DNA from: CAJXII01 sp965242915
GTDB lineage: Bacteria; Campylobacterota; Campylobacteria; Campylobacterales; Arcobacteraceae
NCBI GenBank assembly: GCA_965242915.1
Contig: CBDETN010000028.1
Coordinates: 248,001 to 312,000 of the forward strand
Reading direction: 5' to 3'
Length of the DNA: 64,000 nucleotides
The notes beneath the pieces are model-generated. The model saw only the letters and a program-made list of their open reading frames with translations. It ran no database searches and had not been told where the DNA came from. Made by a program: the position numbers and the translations under genes. Positions 33,178 through 42,100 of the stretch are shown in pieces (within the stretch, counting starts at the first letter, position 1; each line of letters begins with the position of its first letter).

Positions 33178-34209
33178 ATGTTTTTAGATAAATTTATAGG
33201 TTTATTTTCAAAAGATATGGCAATTGACTTAGGGACTGCTAATACTGTAGTATCACTAAAAGGCGAGGGAATAATCATAAATGAACCATCAGTCGTTGCA
33301 GTACAACATGATAGATATGGCAGAGATAGAATACTTGCAGTCGGTAGTGAAGCTAAAATGATGATTGGTAAAACTCCTATGAATATTCAAGCAGTACGAC
33401 CAATGAGAGACGGAGTTATTGCAGATTTTGAAATGACTGAGCGAATGATAAGATATTTTATAGAAAAAGCACATAACAGAAAATCATTTTTAAGACCTAG
33501 AATTATTATTTGTATCCCTCACGGTATTACACAAGTTGAAAGAAAAGCTGTAAAAGAATCTGCTTTAAGTGCAGGAGCTAGAGAAGTTTATCTTGTAGAT
33601 GAGCCAATGGCAGCAGCTATTGGTGCGGGGATTCCAGTGAGTAGTCCTGATGGTTATGTTGTAGTTGATATTGGTGGAGGGACTACTGAAATTGGTGTAA
33701 CTTCACTTGGCGGACTTGTAATTAGTAAGTCTATCAAAGTAGCTGGTGATAGATTTGATAAGGCAATTATTGATTATGTAAGACAAAATTTCAATCTATT
33801 TATAGGTGAACGAACTGCAGAAACTATTAAAATAGAAATAGGAACTGCTGTTAAATTACCTAAAGATCTTGTAATAAAAGTAAAAGGTAGAGATAGCAGC
33901 GGATTGCTTTCAACCATTGAACTTGATAGTGAAGGTGTGAGAGCAGCTTTAAAAGAACCTTTAAAAGAGATGGTTTTGGCTGTAAGACAAGTTCTTGAAG
34001 AGATGCCGCCGGATTTAGCCGGTGATGTTGTTGACAATGGTATTGTGCTAACCGGTGGCGGAGCTTTAATTAGAGGAATTGATACATATATAGCAACAGA
34101 AGTAAAACTTCCGGTAAGAGTAGCAGATGAACCACTTCTTGCTGTTGCATACGGTACAAGTAAAGTTTTAGATGAGGAGAATCTTTTAAAACTAATTTCT
34201 AATGAGTAA
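33178..34209 (+). CDS. mreB: Rod-shape-determining actin homologue MreB
   Basis: 343 residues, an actin-fold filament protein of the elongasome. Phosphate-1 AIDLGTANTVV, connect-1, phosphate-2 VVVDIGGGTTEIGV and adenosine motif LTGGGALIRGID are all present. Good GGGGAAAC site at 33170. Overlaps mreC by 8 bp. Confidence 0.97.
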   Translation: MFLDKFIGLFSKDMAIDLGTANTVVSLKGEGIIINEPSVVAVQHDRYGRDRILAVGSEAKMMIGKTPMNIQAVRPMRDGVIADFEMTERMIRYFIEKAHNRKSFLRPRIIICIPHGITQVERKAVKESALSAGAREVYLVDEPMAAAIGAGIPVSSPDGYVVVDIGGGTTEIGVTSLGGLVISKSIKVAGDRFDKAIIDYVRQNFNLFIGERTAETIKIEIGTAVKLPKDLVIKVKGRDSSGLLSTIELDSEGVRAALKEPLKEMVLAVRQVLEEMPPDLAGDVVDNGIVLTGGGALIRGIDTYIATEVKLPVRVADEPLLAVAYGTSKVLDEENLLKLISNE

Positions 34210-34951
34210 AAAGTTTTTTTTTAGTTTTTTTTTACTGTTAATCTTTATATCTTATGTATTCAACATTGATAAATTAATCTCACATAAATTATCAGTCTTG
34301 AATATGAATATTAAAGATTCGTATGTATCAACTTTTATTATTATTGAAAATTATTTGTCTAAACATTTTAATCAGGCAAATCAAATTGTACAATTAAAAC
34401 ATCAAGTTTCTAAAAATGAAAAATATAAAATTTTATATTTAAAAAATCAAAATCAGAAAAACACTGTTTCAGATGATTTTTTAGATACAGCAAAAGTAAT
34501 ATCTTATATTGATTTTAATAATTTTTCTAAAGTTTTATTAAAAGTAGCAAAGAAGATTGATAATATATCTGCACTTATAACCAATGATGGATATAGTGCT
34601 GGAATTATGATAAAAGAGAATTCACAATATATAGGATTGTTAAATCATAATGAAAAATCGAACTATGCTGTTTTTATAGGTGAAAACCTAGTCCCGGGAA
34701 TTACCCATGGAGATTATCCTAATGAAAATATTATAGTTAAATATATCCCTATATGGAAAGATATAAAAATAAATGATGAAGTGATCACAAGTGGTATGGA
34801 TAATATTTTTTACAAAGGTGTAAAAGTTGGTTTCGTAGTTAAAATAAATAAGTTATCTACAACTCAAGAGGCTATCGTGAAACCTTATGCAAATGTATAT
34901 AAAGAGAATGCTTTTTATTTATACACTAAAGATGGAAATACTAGTAATTAG
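34202..34951 (+). CDS. mreC: Rod-shape-determining protein MreC
   Basis: 249 residues: one N-terminal membrane helix (~5-23), a periplasmic coiled coil (~60-85), then beta domains with the GLVGKV-like replacement (SAGIMIKENSQYIGLLNHN) and DEVITSGMDNIFYKGVKVGFV typical of MreC. Links MreB to the cell-wall synthases. Its 3' end overlaps the convergent ribE by 11 bp. No mreD follows here. Confidence 0.9.
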   Translation: MSKKFFFSFFLLLIFISYVFNIDKLISHKLSVLNMNIKDSYVSTFIIIENYLSKHFNQANQIVQLKHQVSKNEKYKILYLKNQNQKNTVSDDFLDTAKVISYIDFNNFSKVLLKVAKKIDNISALITNDGYSAGIMIKENSQYIGLLNHNEKSNYAVFIGENLVPGITHGDYPNENIIVKYIPIWKDIKINDEVITSGMDNIFYKGVKVGFVVKINKLSTTQEAIVKPYANVYKENAFYLYTKDGNTSN

Positions 34952-35558
34952 CCATTATTTTATCAACATTTTCCCACGATAAAGTGTCATCTTCTTTTTT
35001 AAATATATTAAATACATATCTAGCAAACATATCTGTTTCAATATTAACTTGACTTCTGACTTTATATGTTTTAAAAAGTGTATTATCAATAGTATGAGGA
35101 ATGATAGTAAGTCTAAAACTGTTTTTTTTACTATCTACATCATTTACTGTCAAACTAATACCATCAACAGTAATAGAACCTTTTGGTATCACAAATTTTA
35201 TAAATTCTTTTGGCAATTTAATGATAAAATCTGTTGAATTCCCATTATTATTTATAGATATAACTTCCCCTATACAATCAACATGACCTTGAACTATATG
35301 ACCTTCAAATCTATCACCCATCATCATAGCAGGTTCAATATGAACTTGATTTTTATAATTTTGCATAGCTAGAGTTTTTTGTGATTCTGGAGATAACTCT
35401 ACACTAAACTGACCATTATTTATTTTAACAGCAGTTAAGCAGGCACCATTTATGGCAATGCTATCTCCAATTTTTGGTTTATAATTTGCTTTTAAAGTTA
35501 AAACATTATTAGATAAACTAACTACTGTTGCTATCTCTCTTATAAGTCCTGTAAACAT
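34941..35558 (-). CDS. ribE: Riboflavin synthase alpha subunit
   Basis: 205 residues, two tandem lumazine-binding barrel domains. MFTGLIREIATV begins domain 1 and GHIVQGHVDCIGEV begins domain 2. NGACLTAVKI and VDGISLTVNDV are the equivalent active-site loops. Converts lumazine to riboflavin as a trimer. Followed upstream by the Zur-like gene, 16 bp away. Confidence 0.95.
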   Translation of the reverse strand: MFTGLIREIATVVSLSNNVLTLKANYKPKIGDSIAINGACLTAVKINNGQFSVELSPESQKTLAMQNYKNQVHIEPAMMMGDRFEGHIVQGHVDCIGEVISINNNGNSTDFIIKLPKEFIKFVIPKGSITVDGISLTVNDVDSKKNSFRLTIIPHTIDNTLFKTYKVRSQVNIETDMFARYVFNIFKKEDDTLSWENVDKIMANY

Positions 35559-35574
35559 TATCTATCCTATTTGC

Positions 35575-35952
35575 TTAATTGTCATTTGCCATATTACATT
35601 TAGCACATATGCCTTTGATTATAATATTGTCAATTATATATTTATCTAAAGAAAAATGTGGATAATCTTTTATACACTCTACTTTGTTACATAATGTGCA
35701 TATAAAGTGTGCATGCGGTGCTTTTTGTATCTCAAAGTACCTTTTTTTATCATTTGACTCAAAACTGTTTATTAAGTTTTGTTCTTCAAATTTTGTAATA
35801 TTTCTATAAAATGTTGCTTTATCCATTGATATCTTATCTTTAATATCATCATAACATAAAGGTTTATTTGATAATAATAAAATCTCAAGTATTGATTTTC
35901 GCGCAGGGGTTAATTTGATATTTTTATTTTCTAATATTTGATCTAAATTCAT
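35575..35952 (-). CDS. Fur-family regulator, Zur-like
   Basis: 125 residues: a short Fur-fold protein with LTPARKSILEILL and MDKATFYRNITKFEEQNL in the winged helix, then PHAHFICTLCNKVECI with the CxxC structural Zn site and a second CAKC pair. Divergent from the His-rich ZnuA, with two related palindromes in the gap, so a zinc-responsive repressor of that gene (Zur) is the best guess. It is the third Fur-family gene in the window. Confidence 0.85.
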   Translation of the reverse strand: MNLDQILENKNIKLTPARKSILEILLLSNKPLCYDDIKDKISMDKATFYRNITKFEEQNLINSFESNDKKRYFEIQKAPHAHFICTLCNKVECIKDYPHFSLDKYIIDNIIIKGICAKCNMANDN

Positions 35953-36003
35953 TGGTGCATTATATCGTAAATAAGTTTATGAAAAAGCAAATTTTTTATA
36001 TTG

Positions 36004-36071
36004 TGCGACTAAGTTGCATTTAAGCAACTATAGTATAAAATTTTAAAAAATTGAAATGCAACTAAGTTGCG
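36004..36071. promoter_or_regulatory. Two Zur-type operators between zur-like gene and znuA
   Basis: TGCGACTAAGTTGCA (36004-36018) and TGCAACTAAGTTGCG (36057-36071) share the palindromic core GCRACTAAGTTGC; centres are 53 bp apart. A related half, AAGCAACT, lies between them. One is placed for each divergent promoter. They differ fully from the TTGATA-type boxes, consistent with another regulator. Confidence 0.68.
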
Positions 36072-36087
36072 AAGAAAAAGGAACAAT

Positions 36088-36987
36088 ATGAAAAAATCAT
36101 TCTTAATGATACTGTTTTTAAGTAGTTTTGCTTATGCAAAGATAAATACCGTGGTGAGCATAATGCCTCAAAAGTTTTTTGTAGAATCTATTGGCGGTGA
36201 TAAAATAAATGTAAGTTTAATGGTAAAGCCCGGTAATTCTCCTCATGCTTATACGCCAAAACCATCACAAATGAAAGATATAGCAAAAGCGGATATTTAT
36301 TTCTCAATAGGCGTTGAATTTGAAAATGCTTGGCTTCCTAGATTTCAAAGTCAAAATACAGATATGAAAATAATAGATATTTCTAATGGAATTACTAAAA
36401 TTGCTATGAAACAACATTCTCATCATGAAGAAGAACATGAAGAACATGAAGAACATGAAGAACATGAAGAACATGATCACAATGATCATGCAGATAATCA
36501 ACATGAAAGTAAAGATCCTCATATTTGGACAAGTCCAAAAAATGTAAAAGTTATTGCTAAAAATATTTATACTGCATTAGTAAAGTTAGATTATCAAAAT
36601 AAAAGCTACTATAAAAAGAATTTTGACAAATTTATAAATCATATTAATCAAACAGATAAAAAGATAAAAGATATTTTATCGAATATAAAACCAAACTCGA
36701 AATTTATGGTATTTCATCCAGCTTGGGGATATTTTGCAAAGCAATATAATTTAGAACAATTTTCAATAGAGATAGAAGGTAAAACTCCAAAACCAAAAGA
36801 ATTAGCTTTTATTATGGAAGAAGCTAGAGAGGAGAATATAAAAGCAATATTTACACAGCCTGAATTTTCTGCCAAGTCTGCTAATCAAATTGCAAAAGAA
36901 TTAAATATAAAAGTGATCAAAACCAGTCCGCTTGCATTTAATTGGTCACAAAACTTAATAAATTTGGCACAAGCTATAGCAAATTAA
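36088..36987 (+). CDS. znuA: Zinc ABC transporter substrate-binding protein ZnuA
   Basis: 299 residues from the ATG at 36088 (AAGGAA site), with a signal peptide of ~16 residues (SSFAYA). A cluster A-I fold: GNSPHAYTPKPSQ (zinc His), a His/Glu-rich loop at ~110-140 made of HEE repeats ending HDHNDHADNQHE, then DPHIWTSP, MVFHPAWGYFAKQY and IFTQPEF. Delivers Zn to an ABC permease. No znuB or znuC is adjacent, since mnmG follows, so the partners must be elsewhere. Controlled by the operators just upstream. Confidence 0.92.
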   Translation: MKKSFLMILFLSSFAYAKINTVVSIMPQKFFVESIGGDKINVSLMVKPGNSPHAYTPKPSQMKDIAKADIYFSIGVEFENAWLPRFQSQNTDMKIIDISNGITKIAMKQHSHHEEEHEEHEEHEEHEEHDHNDHADNQHESKDPHIWTSPKNVKVIAKNIYTALVKLDYQNKSYYKKNFDKFINHINQTDKKIKDILSNIKPNSKFMVFHPAWGYFAKQYNLEQFSIEIEGKTPKPKELAFIMEEAREENIKAIFTQPEFSAKSANQIAKELNIKVIKTSPLAFNWSQNLINLAQAIAN

Positions 36988-37042
36988 ATACCTATATAAT
37001 TAACAATATACTATAATTGCATAATTTATAAAAAGGTGCTTG

Positions 37043-38947
37043 ATGAATAATCAAATATATGATGTAATTGTAGTTGGCGGCGGTCATGCGGGTATAGAAT
37101 CTGCATTGGCAACAGCTAGAATGGGTAAAAAAACACTTCTTATTACAATGCTGGTAGAACAAATAGGCGCAGCTAGTTGTAATCCTGCCATTGGTGGACT
37201 TGCAAAAGGGCATTTAGTTAGAGAACTTGACGCACTTGGCGGTCAAATGGGATTATGTACGGACGCTACTGGTATTCAATTTCGTATTTTAAATGCTTCT
37301 AAAGGAGCTGCTGTACAAGGTAGTCGTGCTCAAATTGATATGGATGCATATAGACAATATATGAAACATATTTGTTTAAATACTGCTAATTTAGAAGTAT
37401 ATCAAGATGAGGTATCAAAATTATTAGTTAATGATTTTGAAGTTAATGGTGTTGAAACTAAGCTTGGAGAGACTTTTGAAGCTAAAAAAGTTATTTTAAC
37501 TACAGGTACTTTTATGAAAGGGCTTATCCATATTGGAGAAAAAACTTATGAAGCAGGTCGTGCTTGGGAGTTTCCATCTTCTACTTTATCTACACAATTA
37601 AAAGATTTAGGATTAAATGTTGGTCGATTAAAAACTGGAACTCCGGCAAGACTTGATGGAAAATCGATTGATTTTTCAAATATGGAACAACACGGCGGAG
37701 ATGAAAATCCGGCACCGTTTAGCTTTAGAACCGACAAAGAAACTTTTAACCCTAAACAAAAACCATGTTACATAACATATACAAATATTAAAACTCATGA
37801 AAATATTAGAAGTAATTTTGAACGAGCTCCTCTTTTTACAGGGCAAATTGAAGGAACAGGTCCAAGATATTGCCCAAGTATTGAAGATAAAGTGAATAGA
37901 TTTGCCGAGAGAGACAGACATCAATTATTTTTAGAACCACAAACTTTATCATGTGAAGAGTACTATATAAATGGACTTAGTTCATCTCTTCCAATTGATG
38001 TGCAAAAAACTATGATCCATTCTATAGAAGGATTAGAAAATGCCAAAATTGTAAGGTATGGTTATGCTATAGAGTATGATTATATCGACCCAACTGAACT
38101 ATACCATACACTTGAAACTAAAAAAGTTAAAAATCTTTATTTAGCAGGGCAGATTAACGCAACTACCGGATATGAAGAAGCGGCGGCTCAAGGATTAATG
38201 GCTGGGATAAATGCAGGGCTTTCAATCGATAATAAAGAACCTTTTGTTTTAAGAAGAGATGAGAGTTATATTGGCGTTTTAATTGATGATTTAGTAACGA
38301 AAGGTACAAATGAACCTTATAGAATGTTTACAAGTCGTGCTGAATATAGACTTTTTTTAAGAGAAGAGAGTGCGGATTTAAGATTGATGGAGTATGGACA
38401 TAATTTTGGATTAATCGATGATGAAGCTTATAATAAAATGATTCATAAAAAGAAAACTATAAATGATGCTGTTGCATTTATGGAAAATGAATGGTTTACC
38501 CCTAAAAAAGAAAACCTGGCATTATTGGAAAAACTTGGAGAAGATAAAATATCTGATAGAACTTTATTGATTGATGTAGTGGGTAGAAATACTATTTCAA
38601 GTGATAAGTTTGACGAACTCGTTCCCTCTTTAAAAGATACTGATAGTTATCTAAAAGAGCAGATTATTACTGAAGCAAAATATTATCGATATGTTATTAA
38701 ACAAAAAAAACAGGTTGAAAAAATGAAAAAATTACTAAATCTTAAAATACCAAAAGATTTTATTTATGATGATTTACCGGGGCTTTCAACTGAAATAATT
38801 GAAAAATTCAAAAAATTTAATCCTCCGACTTTATTTAATGCTTCGCAAATAAGCGGAGTAACTCCAAGTGCTATAGATATTTTACATTTAAATATTGACA
38901 CATATTGTAAGACACAAAAAAGATTGATATTGGACAAGAAAGATTGA
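37043..38947 (+). CDS. mnmG: tRNA uridine-5-carboxymethylaminomethyl modification enzyme MnmG
   Basis: 634 residues from the ATG at 37043 (AAGGTG site). FAD-binding GGGHAGIESALATARMG is at the N-terminus. GCNPAIGG-type loop SCNPAIGGLAKGHLVRELDALGG, RGPRYCPSIEDKV-type TGPRYCPSIEDKVNRF, and AGQINATTGYEEAAAQGLMAG are diagnostic. Works with MnmE on wobble U34 of tRNAs. The accessory island begins just after its stop. Confidence 0.96.
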   Translation: MNNQIYDVIVVGGGHAGIESALATARMGKKTLLITMLVEQIGAASCNPAIGGLAKGHLVRELDALGGQMGLCTDATGIQFRILNASKGAAVQGSRAQIDMDAYRQYMKHICLNTANLEVYQDEVSKLLVNDFEVNGVETKLGETFEAKKVILTTGTFMKGLIHIGEKTYEAGRAWEFPSSTLSTQLKDLGLNVGRLKTGTPARLDGKSIDFSNMEQHGGDENPAPFSFRTDKETFNPKQKPCYITYTNIKTHENIRSNFERAPLFTGQIEGTGPRYCPSIEDKVNRFAERDRHQLFLEPQTLSCEEYYINGLSSSLPIDVQKTMIHSIEGLENAKIVRYGYAIEYDYIDPTELYHTLETKKVKNLYLAGQINATTGYEEAAAQGLMAGINAGLSIDNKEPFVLRRDESYIGVLIDDLVTKGTNEPYRMFTSRAEYRLFLREESADLRLMEYGHNFGLIDDEAYNKMIHKKKTINDAVAFMENEWFTPKKENLALLEKLGEDKISDRTLLIDVVGRNTISSDKFDELVPSLKDTDSYLKEQIITEAKYYRYVIKQKKQVEKMKKLLNLKIPKDFIYDDLPGLSTEIIEKFKKFNPPTLFNASQISGVTPSAIDILHLNIDTYCKTQKRLILDKKD

Positions 38948-38986
38948 TATTATGTTTAATAAAGTTTGATATTGAGATGAAATAAA

Positions 38987-40696
38987 ATGGCAAAATCTAA
39001 TCGTGTAATTCCAGAATTTATGGCTGAAAACCCAGATGATACTTTTAGAATAATTATGCCATTAAATTTGGAAATTGATTTTGAGAATTATGGCAATAGT
39101 CATTTCAATGTTATAGTAAGAAATATAACTAAAAAAGAAGACTTCTTATTTGAAATGTCACCAGAGTTATTATTTACACATTATCCTGTAGAAAAGTATT
39201 TTATAAATGGTAAATTAGATAAAAATAGTATTAATCCTAATATATATGAAGATACATTTTTAATAAATACTAATATATCATCTCAGGAATCAGCTATAAA
39301 AATATCAGAAATTCTTCCTGAAAAAAATATAGTCTCTTTATTAGGTTGGAAAAGAGATTTTATAGGTAAGGCTGAGAATATTTATTGCTGTCTTATAAAG
39401 CAAGATGATATAACTATAATAATACCACATTATGCTATAGCGATATATTACTACTATAGATTTACTCAATTAAGAGAAGCTGTATTAAATTGTAATTTAG
39501 GCGATTTATCTGCTGGATGTATTTGTGATAAAAATAATGCTTCTATATTATTATCAGAACCTAGAACAGATATTGATGCAGCTTTTATACATAGATTTAA
39601 CTGTCAAGAAGAAGCAAAAAAAGGCTTTGAGGATATTGGAAGATTTATAAATAATTATTTAAGATATATGAAAGACAATCATCCTAAAGAAAAAGTAGAA
39701 CATCTACCTATAAAAGCAATATTCCCAGTAAAAGGAGAGTTTGAAATAAATGCCAGAGTCTCAAAACTCATAAATGAAAATACCAATGAAACATATCATT
39801 TTATATATGAGATACTTGGTGATACTTCTGATATAGGATTTAATAAGTTTACCAAAAAGATTCATAGAAAAACAGTTTCAACTGAAATCAATAACTTAGA
39901 AGATCTTGCTAAAGTTCAACGAGAAATACCAGGAGCAACTACTCAAATACTTAAAAGAGTTAATGCAACGAAAGAATATACACAAAATAAAGTTACAAAA
40001 AATAGAAAGAAATCTTGTAGCAGTTTGGATAATGTAGAAGTAGAAACCAATAATCTTACTGATGAGGAAACTATTCAAATATTTAAAATATATGAAGATT
40101 CTTTATCAAATGAAGCAGTAGATCAAAGCTTAACAGACTCTCAAACTAGTGGAGAAAAAACTGTGAGGAAAACTGTAGTATCTAGTAGTTTTGAAGAAAA
40201 GAAAAAAGAAATTATGCCAAAAGAATATGTACATAATTTTGATGAGTTTAATCAATATATGTCACATTTAGAAAAAACACAAATGGTTGAAAATTTTTGT
40301 TTATATGGGGTACAGGAATTAGATAAAGTTGTTGATAAAGATACAGAAAAACCTAATAAAAAATGTATTATCAAAGGAAGAGCTAGACAATATATTACTT
40401 GCACATTTAAATACAATAATTTATATGCAGGATTATTAGAATTAGAAAATGGCACAAATGCATCATCAAGCACTTGGGTAATAGTTTCTACAAGCATTAT
40501 TAATAAGAATGTATTTGATGAGTTTTTATTTCATTATCTTAATGATAATTATTCTATTTCAGCTATAAAAGATTTATATAATGAAGATACCAATCTTAGA
40601 TTTAGTAAAAAGAATCATACAAAAAATGATAATTTGCAAGAAGATGATAAAATTCTATGGTTAGGCGGATTATTAGGGAAAATTAATATTAACTAA
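38987..40696 (+). CDS. Unrecognised 569-residue protein
   Basis: No signal peptide or membrane segment. The N-terminal ~300 residues are mixed alpha/beta. Residues ~330-410 are polar and low-complexity, probably a flexible linker. The C-terminal ~150 residues form a second domain (VENFCLYGVQELDKV, then LYAGLLELENGTNASSSTW). That two-domain shape and the C-terminal LLELE...SSSTW segment are faintly like TnsE of Tn7-type elements, but no tnsABC genes are near, so I give no function. Codon use is AT-rich like the island. It sits directly after mnmG, where the island starts. Confidence 0.55.
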   Translation: MAKSNRVIPEFMAENPDDTFRIIMPLNLEIDFENYGNSHFNVIVRNITKKEDFLFEMSPELLFTHYPVEKYFINGKLDKNSINPNIYEDTFLINTNISSQESAIKISEILPEKNIVSLLGWKRDFIGKAENIYCCLIKQDDITIIIPHYAIAIYYYYRFTQLREAVLNCNLGDLSAGCICDKNNASILLSEPRTDIDAAFIHRFNCQEEAKKGFEDIGRFINNYLRYMKDNHPKEKVEHLPIKAIFPVKGEFEINARVSKLINENTNETYHFIYEILGDTSDIGFNKFTKKIHRKTVSTEINNLEDLAKVQREIPGATTQILKRVNATKEYTQNKVTKNRKKSCSSLDNVEVETNNLTDEETIQIFKIYEDSLSNEAVDQSLTDSQTSGEKTVRKTVVSSSFEEKKKEIMPKEYVHNFDEFNQYMSHLEKTQMVENFCLYGVQELDKVVDKDTEKPNKKCIIKGRARQYITCTFKYNNLYAGLLELENGTNASSSTWVIVSTSIINKNVFDEFLFHYLNDNYSISAIKDLYNEDTNLRFSKKNHTKNDNLQEDDKILWLGGLLGKININ

Positions 40697-40710
40697 CAAA
40701 GTTTACTAAA

Positions 40711-41745
40711 TTATTTTTTATCCTTAACTTTATTACTAAAATAAACAAAAAAGAATATTATAAATCCAACAAACATAAAAAAACTTATAGAGTTTCTATT
40801 ATAAGATATCCAGTCACCTAATTCTGAAAATATAGATGGAACTTTTGATAACCAACTTACCACTTCTAATAATAAAGCTATAAAAAGAACTCCAAATATT
40901 AATAATGCCTTTGCATCTGGTACAGGTATAGATGTTCTTTTTTTAGGTTTTTTCATTCTATTTTGTTCTACATTACTTCGTTTAACTTCTGTCTTTTTTG
41001 AAGTTTGAAAACTTTGTATTGAAGATGTACAACTTTGACTAGATTGTATTTCATTAGAGTTTTCTTTTTCACAATCTTCAGACTTGACTAATGGTGTAAT
41101 ATTTTCATTTGTAAGTTCTTTATTCTTAAACTGTATTATTGTAGCTGTAATATGAAAAGTATTTGAACTCGATGTTGTTCCAGATGAATGACCTCTAGAA
41201 GTAGTTGAAACTTTCCCATAAACTTCAGTAGATATATTACTACTATTTAATACTATAGCATCAGCATTTAATTTATATGCATTCATATAAATCTCAAACA
41301 TTGCTATACTTTTATCTTCATCCTCAACATCAATAGTATCTAAAAGAATGTGTTCTTGGGTTTTAAATTCATTTAAAAGTGGATATTGTTTTTTAAACCA
41401 AGTATTAATTGATAATATTCTTTGGTGTTCTTCTGTTTCATCTTCATTTGGTTTAATTAGTATCCCAATAATAATCATTATTACAACAGTAGAGATACAT
41501 ATAGTCCAAGATCCCATAAATAATCCAATTATAAATCCAAAGATACTAAAAAGTAGTAATGTTCCTAGGCTATTTTGTTTAGATTTAGTTATTATTGGTT
41601 CTAATGTTAATATTTCATCTCCATAAATCTTTGGTTGATTATTTAATGGTTCTTTATTTATTACTGGTACAAAACAATTATTACAGTATCCATCTTGCAT
41701 TTCTATTGCACTATAAACTTCATTACATTCTTTACACATTCCCAT
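40711..41745 (-). CDS. Zinc-ribbon membrane protein, unknown function
   Basis: 344 residues. An N-terminal zinc ribbon (CKEC...YCNNC, residues ~4-24) is followed by two adjacent membrane helices (~60-95), a soluble domain with a YbjQ-like stretch (AYKLNADAIVLNSSNIST), a Ser/Lys-rich linker and two C-terminal helices (~275-295, 315-335). Divergent from an XRE regulator with paired operators between them, so probably its target. Family not recognised. Confidence 0.6.
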   Translation of the reverse strand: MGMCKECNEVYSAIEMQDGYCNNCFVPVINKEPLNNQPKIYGDEILTLEPIITKSKQNSLGTLLLFSIFGFIIGLFMGSWTICISTVVIMIIIGILIKPNEDETEEHQRILSINTWFKKQYPLLNEFKTQEHILLDTIDVEDEDKSIAMFEIYMNAYKLNADAIVLNSSNISTEVYGKVSTTSRGHSSGTTSSSNTFHITATIIQFKNKELTNENITPLVKSEDCEKENSNEIQSSQSCTSSIQSFQTSKKTEVKRSNVEQNRMKKPKKRTSIPVPDAKALLIFGVLFIALLLEVVSWLSKVPSIFSELGDWISYNRNSISFFMFVGFIIFFFVYFSNKVKDKK

Positions 41746-41757
41746 TGTATATTTCCT

Positions 41758-41818
41758 CTAATATATTAGATTGAGAAAGAAAGCATAACACAATACACTT
41801 AATAATCTAATATATTAG
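41758..41818. promoter_or_regulatory. Twin CTAATATATTAG operators between divergent genes
   Basis: Two copies of the 12-bp palindrome CTAATATATTAG (41758-41769, 41807-41818) are 49 bp apart. Each is flanked toward the centre by GATT/AATC, making the pair a larger mirror. They lie between the membrane protein gene and the small XRE gene. The XRE product is the probable binder. Confidence 0.65.
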
Positions 41819-41826
41819 GGTATAAA

Positions 41827-42081
41827 ATGAAAGATATAGAAGAGTTAGCAGATAACTTTGCAGAAGAATTACACAAAAGAATAGGTCAAAATGTTAAAAG
41901 ATTACGAAAAGATAAAAATATATCTCAATTGAAATTAGCACATGCAATTGGATATAAATCCGTTTGCGTTATCTCTAGTGCTGAAATATATTATAAAAAT
42001 ATACATTTTAATATTGAACATTTAGCAAAAATGGCTTATGTTTTAGATGTTGATATATGTGAGTTTTTTAAAATGCAATAA
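41827..42081 (+). CDS. XRE-family transcriptional regulator
   Basis: 84 residues; one helix-turn-helix domain (IGQNVKRLRKDKNISQLKLAHAIGYKS, residues ~18-44) and a C-terminal helix pair typical of a compact Cro/CI-type repressor (IEHLAKMAYVLDVDICEFF). The start is 9 bp from one operator, so autoregulation is likely. Such regulators often control defence or mobile-element genes, and this one sits in an accessory island. Confidence 0.82.
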   Translation: MKDIEELADNFAEELHKRIGQNVKRLRKDKNISQLKLAHAIGYKSVCVISSAEIYYKNIHFNIEHLAKMAYVLDVDICEFFKMQ

Positions 42082-42100
42082 AATTTCTTTCAACTTTTAT

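Noticed and set aside
36418..36476. GAAGAACAT tandem repeats as a CRISPR or satellite
   Set aside because: They are in-frame codons for the His/Glu-rich metal loop of ZnuA.
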